A stretch of DNA of 64,000 bases, taken from NCBI GenBank assembly GCA_963709765.1, contig CAVPXL010000003.1, positions 248,001-312,000 of the forward strand. The letters run 5' to 3'. Origin of the DNA: Roseitranquillus sp963709765. GTDB lineage: Bacteria > Pseudomonadota > Alphaproteobacteria > Rhodobacterales > Rhodobacteraceae. Below are positions 61,888 to 64,000 of the stretch, piece by piece. The notes beneath the pieces are model-generated. The model saw only the letters and a program-made list of their open reading frames with translations. It searched no databases and had not been told where the DNA came from. Within the stretch, counting starts at the first letter, position 1. Every line of letters starts with the position of its first letter. Position numbers and translations under genes: made by a program.

Positions 61888-64000
61888 ATGGCCGGACAAC
61901 GCACAGAGCGGGTCGCGACCTACCGGTTGCAATTCAGGGGCGGGATGGATTTCGACCGTGCCGCGGCACTTGTGCCCTACCTGGCGCGGCTCGGGATCAG
62001 CCACCTTTATGCCTCGCCCATCTTTACCGCGACGAGCGGATCGAGCCACGGCTATGACGTCGTGAACTACAACGAGATCGAGCCGGCGCTGGGCGGTCGC
62101 GAAGGATTCGAGCGGCTTTCAAGCGCGCTGAAATCGGCGGGTCTCGGTCTGATGCTCGATATCGTTCCGAACCACATGGCGGCGTCGACCGAAAACGGAT
62201 GGTGGCGCGACGTGACGGAATGGGGCGCGCGGGCCCGCCATGCGCGCCACTTCGACATCGACTGGTCGCGCCGCCTGACGCTTCCGGTACTAGACGGTCC
62301 GGCGGACGAGGTGATCGCCGCGGGCGAGGTGAAGCTGGACATCGACAGCGCCGGGCGCGGGCTGGTACTCGCCTACCATGACCATGCCTATCCCCTGACG
62401 CCCCCTTCCTACGAGGTTCTGGCGCGAGTCGATCCCGGCATGGAGGCGCTGGCTGCGCTGGGCGAAACCGGGCAACGTGCCACGCCCGAAGCGGCCGCCG
62501 CCTTTCATGACGAAGCGGCCGGGATCCTCGACAATGGTGACCTCGTTGCCCGGATACGGGCCGTCGGTGACGATCCGGCTCTGATTGCCCGACTGCACGA
62601 TGCGCAGCCCTGGATCTTCACCGATTGGCGCGAGGCGCGCCGCGATCTGTCCTATCGCCGCTTCTTTGAGGTGACGGGCCTGGTGGGCGTCAGGGCGGAG
62701 GACGCGCCTGTTTTCGATGAAGCACACGAACTGGTGCTGGAACTGGTCCGCGAGGGCCATGCCGATGGTCTCCGGATCGACCACGTGGACGGGTTGAGCG
62801 ATCCCGCCGCCTATCTGGCGCGGTTGCGCGAAGCGGTCGGGCCGGACATCTGGCTGGTTGTCGAGAAGATCGTGGAGGTGCATCACGAGACGCTGCGGGA
62901 CTGGCCGATCGAAGGGACGACCGGCTACGAATTCGTGGCCGCGATGGCGGACCTGCTGCAGCCCTCGGACGGGGTTGCCACACTTCAGGAGGCCTATGCG
63001 GAGCTGACTGCGGCAGGTCATGCGGTGCAGCGGCGCGACGCCGCCAAGCGCCTGATCGTGACCCAGAACTTTGAAGGCGAGCTTTCCCGGCTGGTGGAGT
63101 TGCTCGCGCGCGAGACCGATGAGGTCGACGAAATCGCCCTGCGGGACGCGCTGATCGCATTGATAGTCGCGTTGCCGATCTACCGTACCTATGGCGATCC
63201 GGCGGGTTTTTCCGAAAAGGACGGCGAACTGCTTGCGCGCACTGCCGAAGCTGCGACGGAAACCGCCGGATCTGCGGGAGTGGAGGCGGTCATAGCCGCG
63301 CTCGCCACGCCTGGCGCATGGGAATTGAGGTCCAGGTTCCAGCAATTGACGGGGCCCGCGATGGCCAAGGCCGTTGAGGACACGCTTTTCTACCGCCACA
63401 CGCCGATCCTTGCCGAAAACGAGGTGGGATGCGATCCGGTCGCGCCGCCGGGGCGGAGCGCCGACGTCCACGTTGCCTTGGCCGAACGGGGCGCGCACGA
63501 GCCGTTCGGGCTCAACGCGACATCGACGCACGATACCAAGCGCGGCGAGGATGCGCGGGCGCGTCTCTATACTCTGGCCGGTGCGCCGGAGACGTGGATC
63601 AGCCATGTGGAGCGGTGGCGGGACTGGGCCGCGGCCGACGATCGGCCCGGTCCCGACGCGGTCACCGAATGGACGATCTTTCAGGCGCTCGCCGGCATCT
63701 GGCCGGGGGAAGGCGCGCCGAACGAGTCCATGCTCACCTCGATGCGGGGCCGGTTCGAGGATTTCCTGATCAAGGCTCTGCGCGAGGCAAAACTGCGGAC
63801 GTCGTGGACGGACGAGGATGCCGCCTACGAGGCGTCCGTGACTGACTACGCGGCGCGCCTGCTCGACCCGGGGAACACCCGGTTCCTCGAGGATTTCCAT
63901 CGCTGCATGTCGGAATATGTCGCGGCAGGAAACGTTACGAGCCTTGCGCAGACCCTGGTCAAGCTGACCGCGCCGGGTGTGCCCGACATCTACCAGGGGA
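61888..64000 (+). CDS. treY: Malto-oligosyltrehalose synthase (cut by window edge)
   Basis: The first 704 residues are visible, the C-terminus lies beyond the window. A GH13 enzyme that converts the reducing-end glucose of maltodextrins to a trehalose-type linkage. It starts ATYRLQFRGGMDFDRAA and contains the family regions YLARLGISHLYASPIF, DIVPNHMAAST, GLRIDHVDGLSDP, LNATSTHDTKRGEDARARL. The frame is intact throughout what is visible. It begins 1 base after the treZ stop, behind GGAGG. Confidence 0.95.
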   Translation, partial: MAGQRTERVATYRLQFRGGMDFDRAAALVPYLARLGISHLYASPIFTATSGSSHGYDVVNYNEIEPALGGREGFERLSSALKSAGLGLMLDIVPNHMAASTENGWWRDVTEWGARARHARHFDIDWSRRLTLPVLDGPADEVIAAGEVKLDIDSAGRGLVLAYHDHAYPLTPPSYEVLARVDPGMEALAALGETGQRATPEAAAAFHDEAAGILDNGDLVARIRAVGDDPALIARLHDAQPWIFTDWREARRDLSYRRFFEVTGLVGVRAEDAPVFDEAHELVLELVREGHADGLRIDHVDGLSDPAAYLARLREAVGPDIWLVVEKIVEVHHETLRDWPIEGTTGYEFVAAMADLLQPSDGVATLQEAYAELTAAGHAVQRRDAAKRLIVTQNFEGELSRLVELLARETDEVDEIALRDALIALIVALPIYRTYGDPAGFSEKDGELLARTAEAATETAGSAGVEAVIAALATPGAWELRSRFQQLTGPAMAKAVEDTLFYRHTPILAENEVGCDPVAPPGRSADVHVALAERGAHEPFGLNATSTHDTKRGEDARARLYTLAGAPETWISHVERWRDWAAADDRPGPDAVTEWTIFQALAGIWPGEGAPNESMLTSMRGRFEDFLIKALREAKLRTSWTDEDAAYEASVTDYAARLLDPGNTRFLEDFHRCMSEYVAAGNVTSLAQTLVKLTAPGVPDIYQG

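Overview
The window is GC-rich, densely packed DNA from an alphaproteobacterium, most likely a member of the Rhodobacteraceae (marine or hypersaline type). The evidence is the gene content and style: S-formylglutathione hydrolase, MbfA-type iron exporter, two VPLPA/PEP-CTERM-type exported proteins, an alphaproteobacterial SOS box (GAAC-N7-GAAC) in front of imuB, TRAP, BCCT and peptide-type ABC transporters, and many ATGA/GTGA gene overlaps. No rRNA, phage, IS element or CRISPR array was seen.

Layout. 0-30 kb is mostly housekeeping: plsC, fghA, an AEC carrier, mbfA with a divergent TetR regulator, an NYN-domain protein, SOS-regulated imuB, a peroxiredoxin, rsmD, map, sfsA, a CinA-N protein, GNAT and CMD-type genes, a LysR regulator, ilvD, a CPBP protease, accD-folC and the leucine genes leuC-(small gene)-leuD-exonuclease and leuB. 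A possible attenuator sits in front of leuC. A tRNA-rich stretch follows (Pro, two Val, two identical Asp at 28-33 kb) around a metallophosphoesterase, a TfoX-like gene and an EF-hand gene remnant.

30-44 kb is accessory uptake and catabolism. A BCCT betaine/choline-type carrier is followed by a seven-gene minus-strand operon: peptide/opine-type ABC transporter, a GcvT/DmdA-like methyltransferase, an FAD oxidoreductase and an M20 peptidase. hemN follows, with an FNR-like site.

44.6-51.8 kb is the most interesting block. An Nqr-like cluster (nqrA-F, nqrM, CBS protein) is divergent from a five-haem cytochrome c, and a CRP/FNR-like palindrome lies between them. NqrB is only about 268 residues and lacks its covalent-FMN motif, while NqrC, D, E, F and M keep their cofactor residues.

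52-64 kb holds a TRAP transporter (dctPQM), an HWE-type histidine kinase, a very large soluble multi-PAS hybrid kinase, and the trehalose pathway treZ-treY (treY runs off the right edge), suggesting a stress/osmoprotection theme.

Twelve single-base frameshifts interrupt otherwise intact genes. Two are one-base losses in five-G runs (before 15 kb). Ten are one-base gains between 30.7 and 59.4 kb, and four of these turn a would-be GANTC (the CcrM methylation site) into GANNTC. I read most of these as sequence errors rather than true pseudogenes, but raw reads are needed to decide. The annotation gives the repaired genes and marks each break.
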